DNA of 64,000 nt from Gymnorhina tibicen. Taxonomy: Eukaryota > Chordata > Aves > Passeriformes > Artamidae. This document shows, piece by piece, positions 50,901-62,901 of the stretch. Position numbers and translations under genes: made by a program. The notes below the pieces were generated by a model. It searched no databases and was not told the origin of the DNA. It saw only the letters and a program-made list of their open reading frames with translations. How positions within the stretch are numbered: the stretch's first letter is position 1; the number at the start of each line of letters is the position of its first letter. The stretch is taken from assembly GCA_013399875.1 (NCBI GenBank), contig VXAZ01001058.1, forward strand, positions 51,902-115,901, written 5' to 3'.

Positions 50901-53900
50901 AAGCAACTGTCTACCAGCAATGGAAGTGTATTATTTTTGTATTCATTGCTCTGTGGAACAAAGCAAGCAGTTACTTCTATTTAGAAGTTTGTCAGTCCTA
51001 GTATTAATAAACTGGCCCAAAATACTAATTTGAAGAGATAAAAGTGTTTCCTATGGAATATGTTCCTACAGAATTTGTTCTATAGGAACTCAAAGACTCA
51101 ACAGTTTCATCTGGGTTACTCTGCTGCACTAAAAAACAGCTATTAACAGTACACTGACCATAGTATGGTCTTTAAAAACAGACAAAATTTTGACAAGGCC
51201 AACTGCAAAGAAATTAGTGGCTGTGAATCTGTTTGCTGTGTGGATCAATATGCCTTTTTGTTTTGAGCGCTTTGAAGACTAAAAATCAACGCATAAACAT
51301 TCTTACCTCCTCACCTATCTTAATTAAAATGGCAGTTCCTGATATTTACCTTTCTCCCCCCATTAAAAAATGACTAAAGTATTTATGCTATAAGGAATTA
51401 CAACTCCCATGTAGATTTTGTTAGTAGGGTTATTGCAATAAAAAAAGTTCCAAATGCCAGCAAGTTATCCACCCCCCCAAATGCCACATTAATGTGTGAC
51501 ATTTATGTTTTTTCTTTATCTTGCTTTTTCAAAAGGACAGATAAATTTTCAAGCAAACCCAACCCCCCCTCCCATGCTAACCAGAAAATGTAGATATCTA
51601 TAGTCTGAAAAAAAAGTAAAGAAAGAAGTGAATGGCTCCGAAATATTCTGAAGATTTTTTTCCTTTAAATACTTACAGGATGGTTTTGATTAGACAATTA
51701 CATTTTGCTCAGAAATTAACAGAGAAAATGTGCAGACATAAAATGATGTTATACATTATTATTCCAAAGAGGCATGCAGGAATATCTACAGTCCATTGCT
51801 AAAAAAGTAGGATAAACTACAGCAGTGTGAAAGACATACACTATCTACAGCTGTTGATAACCCTGTTATGCTTGATAAAACTAGAAGAGCATCTCATTTT
51901 TATAACATGGCATACTTCTATTTCACTCGTAAACACAGTACTTTCCACAAGGAAGAAATAATTGTTACATACAGGACAAAAGCAAGGACAAGCCATCTAA
52001 CGAAACAAATGATAAAACAGGGCTTCAAAAGCTGGGAAGATGAAAGAGCCAAAAGAAGGAAAGTTTTGCTTTGTGCCACAGAATCTTTATATTCAGAGGC
52101 ATAACAGCAGATGACATTTGGGACAAGCCATTAAAACAGCATCACTTTCAAATCATGTGCTTGTCTGGTTTTGCAACATAATGACTGCGGATTTCTCTTC
52201 TCATTTAAATCAGATACTGAGGTTTATACAGGTAACAGTTTGGGTATAACCAATTGGCTTTTACATGCCTATCAAAGCACTATTACCACTAAAACATTTC
52301 TGACACAGAGTAAAATATGACATTTGCAGAAAAATCCATGCCAAGTCCCACTACCAAGGATATATAACCTTTTTTTTTAAATTTTGAATTCATTTAAATA
52401 ATTTTGGCATGAGATTTGCATTTCAGATCATGAAGCACGTTCCTTTATTTGTTTTAAAGTAAAAAAGGAAGTTCAATGAAGCACTCCATATAACGTGGCA
52501 TATTACAGCTCAGCATGGAAGAACTGCAGTTGTTAAAACTACAAGCTGTCTGCTGTTGCAGGACAAGGAACCTACATTCATTGCAGAATGAAGGCGACTT
52601 CCCCTCAGTGACACTGATAGATGTGCCAAAGAGTCTATATAAAGTCTATGTGTACCAAAAGTCTATATGAATTATACATGTAAACACAAGAAGGGAAACA
52701 TCGTCCAGTTACTATTTATCCACGTCCTGAACAAGGGCACAGACTTCACTGGCCACAGCATCGCTGGAAACTAAGCCGTTTAGGAAACTGAGATAAGCTC
52801 CATGCTTTCCAAGTACTGGTTTGAGGAAATATTATGCGTAACCGTACTGTTCTAATGCATGCAAGAATGGTAAGGAGCCATTTGTGAAAATGTGCTGCTT
52901 CACTGCTCAAGATTTTTCAGCCTTTTGCTTCTCTTGCTTGATTTCACTTTAAAGAAAAACAGGAAGCCATATAAAAGAAATAATTCAGCTATGGAAAACA
53001 CTGAACTGACTATTTTTAAAATTCAGCTGAAGCCAAAACAGCTTAGAAGTGCCCTGTTCTGTGGTATTGACTGTCCTTTACCTGCAGTTAGCAGAATCGA
53101 TTTCATTCAAGATGTAATGTACACTCAGTACCAGTGATCCTTTCAAGAAATACAAGGTATCAGGAAAATCTGACAGAAGTCACAAAAGCTTTGTGCATTT
53201 AATGTATTTCTGCACATTGTGATAAACAGGTTTTCAGCACAAACATACACTGTATGTACACATAAATAGCATTCCTAGTTTTTAGACACTTATTAGGCTG
53301 GGGCAGTGTAATGGAAATTATGCATCTCCCATAGATATTCTCAACTCCTCTTCATGCTTTATTATACAACTCAGTCATTACTCCATTTTTGAGACACATT
53401 TTTAGCTACAAAAATCATGCCACTACATTAACTCTGACCAGCACGTATCAGTCTTTGTTTCCTGGACTCCTCATTGGATGCTCCTACCCCCAAAACAAGA
53501 GATGAAATACATTTAGTGACATTTTTGGTGGACACAAATATTTAATTTTTGTCTTTGTTTTCTGATTAAGTAGTTTTCTGATTTAATTACCCCAATTAGT
53601 TCCATTGACCAAACTACAAAACCAATTTTACATATCTTTCTCTCTCAAATTTTTAACATACTTCCTTTTTATTACAGCCACTGTAATTATCTCCTGTTAC
53701 TTTTGCAATCAGTGTTTTTAAATGCATCCTTTTGTTTCTGAAACATGACTGAAAAAGCTTACAGAAACAAACCAGTGCTACATATTTATTTACAAGCTGA
53801 TTTAGACATCATAATGCAGCATACTGAGTTCTCAGGGTATATAAAACAGAGGTTAACAAATCTGCAATATGATTTCACTCATCTTTCTCCAATACAATTC

Positions 53901-55562
53901 CTTGACTCAAATGGGCTGTTACAAATAGCCAAAGCAGGCAAGAAGAGAAAAAGGCAGATTATTTGGAATGAATGGAAATGGACGCTTTTTCAAATATGGC
54001 AAATGGAACAACAGCTTGAGAAACATTCATGTTTCAAAATAAGCTTTTATCTGCAAAAGTCTATATGCATGTATCTATGTAAGTGTGTCACCAAGCAAAC
54101 CACGCTTAGCAGGAATATTACTTCCAAAGACATTATGGCATTTTTGACTGTTCATTAAAACAGTACAAGCAGTCCCAATACAATAGCCAATCTTATTTTT
54201 AAAAAGGAAGGCCACATCAGAAAACATTTAAATAGACATTTGAAATTCTAAATAAACCCTTTAATAACAAAAGCACCTCCAAAACATTTCTATTGTTAAG
54301 AATCAGTGAAATTGGTTACTTTAAAATTCTCAAATACACTGGAATTCTTTATGTAAGAAAAAACAGATGCCTTCTCTGAAACTGTACTTCTGTGGAAGAA
54401 GAAAAAGGAGTTTCTAGAAAATCAATTTACTGAGAAGTGGGATAGGGTGTGGTTTTTTGTTGAGAAGTTCACTAGCAAGATCAGCTTAGAACTTCAGTAA
54501 GTTCAGATCTGAGTGAGAACATTCATCTGCTCTTCTGAAAAAGAGTCAGCTGTCACTGGTTATTCCAGGCACTCTCTTAAAGAAAAATATCAAAAGAACC
54601 TTAGCTTCGGAATATCTGTGTCCTTGACAAATTCCCTCAACAAAAAGAGCAGAACTGCAAATGTGGGGAGTTTTGCATTGTCATTGTCTCTTGCATTCAC
54701 TCTTCAATATAAAACCGAAAAGAAGTACTGAACACTTGTGTCAGGGAAAATCTATTAGCAGTAGCAATGAGAAACCCAAACAGGATCTCTTTTGGGATGT
54801 GACCACACTTAATTCACATATCTGCTACTCTCTGATGATATGGATCACCTAAACTGCAGGTATGTCTCTTTCAAATGTTCCCTTGAAAGTCTTTTGAGGG
54901 GTAATCCATGATTTATTCAGAAAAATCGAGAACTGGGCAATGAACTACTTGCTAGGTACCGAAATTCCTTCTGAGGAAAGAATGACGTGGCTTTCCATTG
55001 CTTCCTTCCTTGTAGCCAGTCTGTCACAATCAACATCTAAAATTTTCCATCAGCATCCAGAGATGACGTTTTGCTTGAGGAGTGCAACCAACAGTGATTT
55101 TACTGGCTTTTCTGGAAGCAATACAATTCCAAACCCAGGAAACTGAGATTCTACTTCCCAACAGTATTTGTATGTGTAATGTACAGCAAAACCATCAATA
55201 TACATATCAAATAAATAAGTATCACAGCTTAAGTAAGTCATCCCAATACTCTTGCAAGGTGAGCGTTCCAACACTTGGATCACTAGTACAGAGTTAAAAC
55301 ATGGAAGCTCCTTTTCCTTTCCATACCTGGCTAACTGATCTAAGAATTGTGCAGCCTACTTCTTTACCAGTTCTTTAATGACAGATAAGAGACATATGTA
55401 AGATAACAGAAAAAGATTAACAGTGTTTAAAATTCAAATTTCTCCCCGTTTAGAAAAGCTTCTGTCTCTTCAGTCAAGTTCATAACACACTGTCAGATTC
55501 ATATTCTAGAGATAAGTCTTCTGCCAGCTTTATGGGAAAAGAGAAATTTATTTCTTGCTTAC
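47968..55562 (-). other. SFSWAP: Largest SFSWAP intron in the window
   Basis: 7595 bases, AT-rich, with donor GTAAGC and acceptor TTTCAG. It contains a 137-codon plus-strand (antisense) frame at 53745-54158 with an ATG start, and an 80-codon hydrophobic minus-strand frame at 49365-49607. Neither resembles a protein I know. No repeat element was recognised. Confidence 0.8.
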
Positions 55563-55753
55563 CTCACTACTGAAGGAATTCTCTTCAATTTTCTCAGTTT
55601 CTGCCTCTGCCAGAGGGTTTTTCAGGGTCTGCAAGAACAAGGCAGCTTTCCTTTTGCGCTCTGCTTGCAGCTGCTTCTCCTTTGATTCTTTGGACGCCTG
55701 TGCAAGCTTCTCCCTTGCTGCAGCTGCTAATCTATCCTCTAGTTTCTGCTTTG
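55563..55753 (-). CDS. SFSWAP: SFSWAP exon, charged helical segment
   Basis: A 191-base exon. A split Ala codon is followed by [20 protein letters not shown], then a Lys/Glu/Gln-rich helix ending in the strongly conserved [16 protein letters not shown]. The tail continues as [16 protein letters not shown]. The Ala/Lys/Glu composition predicts a long solvent-exposed helix or coiled coil between the SURP2 part and the RS domain. The conserved [12 protein letters not shown] element is almost invariant in vertebrates and is probably a protein contact site, though its partner is unknown to me. The acceptor is TTTCTTAG and the donor GAG/GTAAGC. Confidence 0.96.
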
Positions 55754-57298
55754 CTAAGAAAGACAATTAAGCATTAAGTTTAGAGAGAGTCATGCTTGGG
55801 GAACTCAGGCTTCCTTAAAACAAACACCCCCCCATCACAAACAAGCAAACAGCCCCTCCTGCCATTCTCAAGCCTTTCCAATATAGCCATTCAGTGACAC
55901 GATAAGGACATATCAGCTTGAAATTAAGAAATTCCAAGCATCTTAATTCATAGATACATCATTTTCTTGATGTAAAGCAATACAGGTGAAGTAAAAACTT
56001 CTAACTTAAAATGACAAGAAAATCCACTCCCAATTATTCAGGATACTTGTCCTTTTCTATTTACAAAAGCTACCTAAAGAAGCTAAAGCTCTGTAAATTC
56101 AGAAGCTTTTTCTTGTAAGTCTTAAAGCGACGCAAACTCTCCAGTTTTCTCTTTCCACTGATCTGATCTTCACAGTTTCCAACCCTATTTAAATATATGT
56201 TAATATGTTTATAGAAAGAGCTGCTCCAGAAATTTTCAGAAACTGTTCCGTCATCGCTACGACCAACAGATCTTGTTGTGTGATTACAAGTTGTATGTGA
56301 TTACATTAAGAGAATAAGCCAATTGATTTAACTATGCACCTAACAGCTACTTTGTTTACTGTTTTTCATCTTACACTTCCATTTTTGTGTTCTGTATATG
56401 CACAAAACAACTGGATTTTTTTGTTCAGTTGCAGAGGTTTTTCAACACACAGCTTCTTCCAAGTGTGTTTTATGCTTCATTTTTATTATCATACAAAATG
56501 TTTCATATTTGCTTTAGATATGTAAAGCATGCCATAGCATACTTTGCACTACTGCGATTTACAAAAGAACTGCTGCTTAGAAGCAAAAAATCACCATTTT
56601 GAAAATGAAAAATTAAATTCCTGTGGCATACTCATAGCTGTGAGAAATACTGAGTTTTTAAGCTGGTAAATACTGACAGAATATCCACTTTAATAAGCAC
56701 ACTCTGCAGTGAAACGGCCTTGGGGAGGAATGGGTGAAACTGGATTCTTTTAAAACATCATTCCATTCAAATTTACACAGCGTGCCCTTCTGCCCTTATG
56801 CACATTAACACAGAACAGGAAAAACCCATACAAAGGTTTAATGGCATTGCATTATAAGAGCAACAAAACACCAACAAAGTGATATTAGTCTATATGGGAG
56901 TGCTACATAAATGAAAAATAGCTTGAAGCAATTCACTGTTCTCTGAAGAAAATGAGAAACAGGTATGTCTTTGCTGGGCTTTGCTAACACAATCTGGAAA
57001 CTACAAAGTCAGTGCTTTACCAGAAGCTTGTAATGGAAAACCAACATAAAATTCAGAAAGATCAGGCATTAGGACAAAGCACTCAACCACACCAGTGTGT
57101 TATAAGTTTGATTTTGTCTCAGCAAGCAATGAAGATTTCATTCTTAAAAATAAGGAGGAAACTGTGGGAAAAGAATTCTGATTCCTGTTAATATGACACA
57201 GAAAAGATTCAAAACACCTAAAATGTCACAAATGGCAGTTTTGCAGTTTGCGTGAAGGACTCAATCCTTCATTTTGTTTTCAGCATCACATGGAATAC
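55754..57298 (-). other. SFSWAP: SFSWAP intron
   Basis: A 1.5-kb AT-rich intron with donor GTATTC. A C run lies in the minus-strand complement of sequence near 55826-55832. Nothing else was recognised. Confidence 0.85.
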
Positions 57299-57532
57299 CT
57301 TGTTTAGCTTCCAACTCCTCCTGTGTAAGTTGAGGCTTTTTGTCTTCAGGAGCAGCACAAGGAGTGGTAATTGCTGGAGTATGGTTTGACGCACTATTAG
57401 CATTCTCTTGGCCTTCCTTTCCCTCCTCTTCCTCCTCATCACTGTCATCATCTAATTTAACACGGTTTTTCTCCAAAGGAAGAAGGTCATTTTCTTTGGC
57501 CTTGATCGCAAAGCTTATTGGAGCAAAGGACG
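57299..57532 (-). CDS. SFSWAP: SFSWAP exon, acidic linker after SURP2
   Basis: A 234-base exon. It encodes [21 protein letters not shown] then [20 protein letters not shown], a variable Asn/Ser/Thr/Pro/Ala stretch, and [14 protein letters not shown]. The [29 protein letters not shown] segment is closely conserved with human, while the middle is divergent. The acidic run is followed by a basic helix, giving the charge alternation typical of the SFSWAP mid-region. The acceptor (TTCACAG) and donor (CAAG/GTATTC) join split Ala codons on both sides, so the exon is frame-neutral. Confidence 0.96.
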
Positions 57533-59375
57533 CTGTGAATGAATGGGTAAGATTTCACGTGTCATTAGACTACAGTAGAAGGCAGGTTCAATTTCCTGAC
57601 TTTCCCCATTACTCCTGCACACTACACCACAAAAAAAGAAACTTGCATCGTCCTATTACACTAATTATTTTGGTGAAAAGGACAACATAATCCTTTTTCT
57701 CTCTCTTTCTGTGTTTTTAAACAAATGCTGGAAAATTTATTTGCTGTGTAAAGATCTCAAAAAAAAAAAAAAAAAAAAAAAAAAACAAACCAGCATTAAT
57801 CTCCAACCCATTTATCCAAAATGACACTTCTAAGAATAAAGAACGGAATTTCTCACAACCTAGTACCATATGGTCTGCTGCAATACCATCTTCCTCAGGA
57901 TGCCTTTTGCATATATATCCTATGAGATTGCAATTAGGGGAATTTAAATACAGTAATTAAATTACATACCAAGGTTTACAAAATATAGGCTTTGATTCTG
58001 GTAATCCTACGGTAAGGAAATATGCTCAGAAACAAAGAACTCCAGGATTCCAAGAGAAGAGGTAACAGTGATTTTCCAACTTCTTCATGGGATAGAACAA
58101 ATCCTAAAATGGGATTTTACTTCCTCAGAAGCAGAAGAACAATCTAGTATGGATGTTATGTCTGTCTTGGAGGCAAGTACTGTATTTAAGTTACAATAAA
58201 GTGGGATTTGTACCATATTAAAGGAAATGAAAACAAGTTTATAGGATTCAGATTGTCATGAAATGACTCACTGGTTATATTCCATCATGTAACTTTGAGC
58301 AAATTACTACTATTAAAGTATAGGCTCCAGTTTGCCACTTATTAGTAGCAGAACAACAGAAACAATATCATATCTTGGTGTACATTGCATCTCTTAATAG
58401 GGCATCTCTGAATGCAGGGAAGATTGTTCCTTACCCAGGGAAGCTACCCGGGCTGCCCAGAGAACAAACTGCAGAGTCTGGACAGTCAGACAACCACAGC
58501 AAAGAGCCCAGTGTGTGCTGGTTGTGGAGGAAATGGGATCACAGTGAGAAGCAGGAAGAGAGAATCCAAGGGACCACAGGGAGTAGATAAACTTATCAGT
58601 AATTAAGTAAGCCACTAAGGTGGCAGGAAGGAAGTTCCCATCCGTGGAAGTTCAGTTAAAGAGTGCTTTTTCTGTTTGGGTTTTTTTTTCAGTGGCTTTC
58701 AGTTCCAGTTAAAAGATGCACATTTTTAGTTTTTAGTTAAAAGAAGAATTTTTAATGTATCTTTTCCTGATAGGCCAATAAATCAGTTCCCAGATATAAA
58801 CAATCATTTCTCCAACTCAGGACACTAATAGTGTGCTAGCTGGTTTTGTCTGAGTGGCTTCCAGAGAGATCTTCCCATTCTGTCCTTCTGCTGCTATGAC
58901 TGCAAGAGTAAAAACATTCCATTTAGACATGAAAGGGGTCTTTTCTTCCAGAATGACTAATGTCCAACATGGGAAGAACGAGCAATAAGCCTAGAGTACT
59001 TCCTCCACATGTATCCTTTCAAATAAGGCCGCTGCTTTTATTCAGAACAAATGACTTCTCTCTTGCACAAAGCTCATAACTGTCAAGTTGAAAATGACAA
59101 AAATAAGATTTTACTGGCGTCACTGATGAAAGCCTTCAACTTTGCACAAAACTGAAGTAAAACAATTTATTGTGTCAGACCACAAATACCTGATAGTCTG
59201 ATAAGAAAGAAATATGAAAGCAATCAAATTACTTATTTCTGACCTTTTTTGATGCCTTCAGTGAAAACATTTTTCGCATGACAAAATCCTTTTCCCTACT
59301 TTCCCCTGCCTTCTGTTTTTTCTTTATGTACATGTTATCAAATATTTTCATGCCCAATAAATCATCTTACCATAC
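57533..59375 (-). other. SFSWAP: SFSWAP intron with a T27 tract
   Basis: A 1.8-kb intron. A 27-base A run on the plus strand at 57759-57785 (T27 in the transcript sense) lies about 230 bases upstream of the next acceptor. Otherwise it is AT-rich unique-looking sequence. Confidence 0.85.
57759..57785. repeat. A27 homopolymer
   Basis: An uninterrupted run of 27 A on the plus strand, equal to U27 in the SFSWAP pre-mRNA. I see no target-site duplication or transcript-like sequence next to it to suggest a retrocopy tail. It is a likely length-variable site. Confidence 0.95.
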
Positions 59376-59553
59376 CTTTTACCAGTTTACCATCACTGAC
59401 AGCTTTAGGAGGAGGAACATCCTTTTTAGTTCCTGGAACTCCCCTAGCACTCGGCTCAGACGCATCTTCAGGTGCATGTTCATCTGCAAATTGAGTCTCA
59501 CTTGGTGTATCATTGGCAGTGTCTGCTGGAACATCTTCAGAGGAAGATACTCC
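59376..59553 (-). CDS. SFSWAP: SFSWAP exon, divergent acidic linker
   Basis: A 178-base exon in phase 0. It starts GVSSSEDVPADTANDTPSET and continues as an Asp/Glu/Ala/Pro-rich stretch ending KAVSDGKLVK with a split Ala codon. The equivalent human segment is also acidic and Ala/Pro-rich but poorly alignable, so this is the least conserved coding exon in the window. Only the C-terminal DGKLVK anchor is clearly shared. It is presumably a disordered spacer between the second SURP module and the conserved [10 protein letters not shown] block. The acceptor is TTTGAAAAG (weak pyrimidine tract) and the donor AAAG/GTATGG. Confidence 0.93.
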
Positions 59554-61825
59554 CTTTTCAAAGGAAATGAGCAGAATTACTAACAGGATAGTTATTAAAT
59601 CATTAATAAAATGTCTGTGGAGATGCAATTTTGTCTGCCATTTGAAAAATCACATTATCAGCTAATCACACAACAGCTAATTTTATATCACTCAGCACTC
59701 ATGACCATAATTCTGCCTCATGTAAACCCACAGGCCCTGAAACCTACAGACCTACAGTAAGAACATGTTGTTATTTTACAGCAAAGAAAATGTTCTTCAG
59801 CTGATTTGGCAGCTTTTGCCAAAAACTGCTTCAAAATTTTATTTTTAAAATTAGACCCTAAAAGCATGTACTTCTTTTGCATATTTATTTAGGTCTTGAT
59901 CTCCAGGGTCCCGAACCAAATCCATTAAAGTCAACTCCCAGGGATAGTGTGAAGCTTATGACACGTTTTTCCTCATGTACAATTGCATGTAACTTCTTTG
60001 CAGAATCAGATTTTACAGGAATCAACACAAGTTAATGTTTGATTTGTTCCAACATTCTGTTGAAAAACATTGGGCCAAGCAATGTTCTTTGATACAATAC
60101 AGATGTGCTGAGATTTTCAAGGAAGTAAAGAATTACTAGTTCTACCATTACATGACTGAATCATTGAGGACGATCTCTGAACTCCTATACCTCTGAACAG
60201 TATAAAAATTTCAAGAACGATATTATAGAACATTCAAAATATTTACACGGTGAATCGTGTGATAACATTAAGTAATTTAACATTTCAATGTTAAATTGTG
60301 CATCTTTCAATTAAGAGTTTGGTTGCTCTGGCTGTTGCTATGCATATGAGACGTTGAAATTGAGGCATTGATCAGATCTTCCCTGCAGCCATTCCCTGAC
60401 CAACAGAACTGATTTCTGAAAGTCCTCGGAGGGGAAAAGCACAACGAAATCAAGCACTTCATCCTGTATTTACTGAAGCCAGTAGTACAGTTTCTTATTA
60501 ATTTTAATGGCCAAAAAAAAGCATCAGTTGCATTAGTTGCCTATACATATATTACTAGAGCATAAAGATAAACTCAAAATCATTATTTTAAAAAATTGAA
60601 GAGAATGGCATTATCTACAAAGCCATGCAGTACAAAAATACGCATTGCTACGCTTGACCTCAAGGGACTTAAACCGGTTTCAGTTCCTTTTTAGCTGTAC
60701 TCATTCGAACATTTAAAATGAATCCTTTATTATTATGCTTCAGTTAGTGTACAATTTCCCCCCAAATATATGTTAACGAGTCCTTATTAATTATGTAAGT
60801 ATTATGAATTCAACCCACTGGTTTGCAAATAAGACATTCTAGAACAACAGTCAGCATTGTGGCACAGGACAATTTTGCTTGTAATTTAACAGCTGAGTAA
60901 GATCATATTTACCACAGCTTATCTTTAGAAATAGTGCTTTCAAAACATTTTTTCACTTTTAAAACAAAACATCAGACACAAGTGTTCCAAACAGCAACCA
61001 TTATTGAATTTCTTCATTTTCCACAAAGCAATTCCGAGGAGTTTACCCACAGGCCTACCTTCTTCAGTTTAAGGCTCCCCAATCTAAGCCTTGAGATGAC
61101 AAATGACATAGGGCCTAAAAAAAAAATAGCTCTTTCCCATGAAAAGTTAACATCAGATAATGTAGTTCTGATATTATTTGCAATTTTCTTTTCAGTAAGA
61201 GAACAATCTAATTAGCTAACATGAGAATAGTTAAAAACATGGATGCCAAGTCTGGCTACCACATTCTAATAACATGGACTAGAAGAAGCAAAGCAAGTAG
61301 GAAACTGCTGTGAGATTCTGAAGCTCCAGTATTGTTGCAGTCACGACCGGACTCTAACAAAACCTCCCTCAGAAAAAAGCATGTCAGAAAGCTACTCCAG
61401 CCTCTGTGCTACTCTTGTACAAAGAACGACGAGGCATATGGGAAGGTATGGGTGTTAAAAGCCATAGCTAACCTTTCTGACAGCAGAACACCAATCACAA
61501 TCCTACAAAGCTCTAAACCTCCACACAGCATATATTCCCTTGTATAGAAAACCAGAAAATTTTCAGGTTGTCATTTTATATTACAACCACAGTGGAGTGG
61601 CTTATAGTAAAAAGCAAGAATTAAATATTACACCACCTCACAGATCCTTACTTAAATGCCATACAAAACTAAAAAACAACAAAAAAAGCATTCACATCCT
61701 TTGCTGATCAATTTCTCCCTAATTGAGCGTTCCATTTTTAAAATGTCTCATGGTAACACATCTGGTAAGTCCTTTTCTCACATTTACTGCATTTTTAATA
61801 GAAGTATATACAAGCACACATGTAC
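59554..61825 (-). other. SFSWAP: SFSWAP intron
   Basis: A 2.3-kb AT-rich intron between a GTACAT donor and a TTTGAAAAG acceptor. Nothing further was recognised. Confidence 0.85.
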
Positions 61826-61919
61826 CTGGCAGTTGTCACCGCTCTCTTTTTGAAGGAAGAACTGTTTTTTAAATTCATAATAAGCATTATACTGGTGCCA
61901 TGGTTGCAGGAATTCAAAC
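61826..61919 (-). CDS. SFSWAP: SFSWAP exon, second half of SURP module 2
   Basis: A 94-base exon. A split Arg codon is followed by [20 protein letters not shown] and then [11 protein letters not shown]. This is the second half of the second SURP (SWAP) module, with the hallmark F-F-L-x(3)-H-x-Y-x-x-Y-Y pattern. SURP modules are small helical folds that bind a short helix of splicing factors such as SF1. By family knowledge this supports a nuclear role in alternative splice-site choice. The residues are nearly identical to human, in contrast to the exon that follows. The acceptor lies after TTTTAAAAG and the donor is CAG/GTACAT. Confidence 0.97.
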
Positions 61920-62286
61920 CTTTTAAAAGAAAACTGAATATGTGAAAGTGCACATGAACATAGTTAATACTAACAATCCCTCATCATCTAATCTTCTCTA
62001 GCAAATGCAATGTTATTTGATGTTTGGAAGCACTCTTACTTATGCCTAAACTTAAGAGGATACACATTCAGAGCATGCTTGCTAGAGACATTTTTTACAG
62101 ATTGGTTGTTTTGATAATTTGGGCAATAATGCTTTCCCATTGCCTTTAAGTAGGTCCCTAAATTTCAAATAAACAAAGAAAGGATAGTACTTCTCTTCTC
62201 AAAACCTGCATGTCCTGTAATTTAATATCGCAAAAAATTAAAACCTTAACTTTTGAAATAGCAGTTGAAGTAACATTTTCTCTTAC
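61920..62286 (-). other. SFSWAP: Short SFSWAP intron splitting SURP2
   Basis: A 367-base intron with donor GTAAGA. It interrupts the SURP2 coding region at an Arg codon. No features beyond AT richness. Confidence 0.88.
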
Positions 62287-62418
62287 CTGAGATCATTCTT
62301 GGCACGAACACTGGTTTCAAATTTTACCCCATTCCTAGCAACATACTCAGCTAACTTGTCAATGACAGGCTGGATATCTGGAGGTGGAGGTATAATGGCA
62401 ACCACTGGAGGAATTGTG
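62287..62418 (-). CDS. SFSWAP: SFSWAP exon, first half of SURP module 2
   Basis: A 132-base exon. It completes a Ser codon, then encodes [40 protein letters not shown] and NDLR, with the final Arg codon split. The P-x-D-x-Q-P-x-I-D-K-L-A-x-Y-V-x-R-N-G opening is the canonical start of a SURP module. The Pro-rich IIPPPP directly before it continues the proline-rich region of the preceding exon. The length is a multiple of three with matching end phases, so skipping would be frame-neutral but would delete half the fold. The acceptor is TGTTTTCAG. A T26 tract lies about 80 bases upstream of it. Confidence 0.97.
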
Positions 62419-62663
62419 CTGAAAACATGAAAAGTAAATGGTTTTTATAAATAGAACATAAAAATCTTTCAGATTCTTGCTTTAACAAAAAACAAAAAAC
62501 AAAAAAAAAAAAAAAAAAAAAAAAAAGGAGAGAGAGGTTTGTTCTCCGAGCTCACCACGCAGTTAAAATAGCTTAATTCAATAATAGAACCCATCCTAAA
62601 CGCTCCCTATTGAAGTGCAGGAATGAGACTCCCCCAACCAACATGCAAATCTGTCTGAGGTAC
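62419..62663 (-). other. SFSWAP: Short SFSWAP intron with a T26 tract
   Basis: The 245-base intron is the shortest in the window. A plus-strand A26 run (62501-62526), preceded by aaaaaac units, lies 82 bases before the acceptor in transcript sense. Homopolymer length could influence branch-point or polypyrimidine recognition here. Confidence 0.88.
62501..62526. repeat. A26 homopolymer with adjoining (AAAAAAC)n
   Basis: 26 consecutive A on the plus strand, adjacent to two AAAAAAC-like units at 62487-62500. In the SFSWAP transcript this is a long U tract inside a 245-base intron. Confidence 0.95.
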
Positions 62664-62901
62664 CTTGTAGATGTTGTGGTAGAAGTCAATCCACTGGTGC
62701 TGTCAGTTGTGTCTGGGGGAGGTGGGGGTGTGGTACCAGGAGGGGGAGGAACCGTTGCTACACCTGTAGTGCTGGACACAGTCACCCCTGCGGGCAGGGC
62801 GTTGTAGTAGGCAGCAACATCGATTCCCGGAGGTGGAGGCGCCAGGCAATAGGTTCCATCAGGGAGCATGTAGTAGCTGTAATACATGGCTGCCACAGTT
62901 G
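62664..62901 (-). CDS. SFSWAP: SFSWAP exon, Tyr/Pro-rich segment before SURP2 (first exon in window)
   Basis: A 238-base exon after a TTTTTGTAG acceptor. The first two bases finish a Thr codon from an exon outside the window, then [20 protein letters not shown] and [20 protein letters not shown] follow. A proline-rich [11 protein letters not shown] and a Ser/Thr-rich end (GLTSTTTST) close the exon. The [23 protein letters not shown] core is almost identical to human, and the rest drifts. Proline-rich stretches in splicing factors commonly bind WW or similar domains, though no partner is shown here. The donor is AAG/GTACCT with a split Ser codon. Upstream exons, including SURP1, lie beyond 64,000. 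Confidence 0.96.

Noticed and set aside
57759..57785. A27 run as the tail of a processed retrocopy
   Set aside because: The preceding bases do not look like a spliced transcript, and no target-site duplication is apparent.
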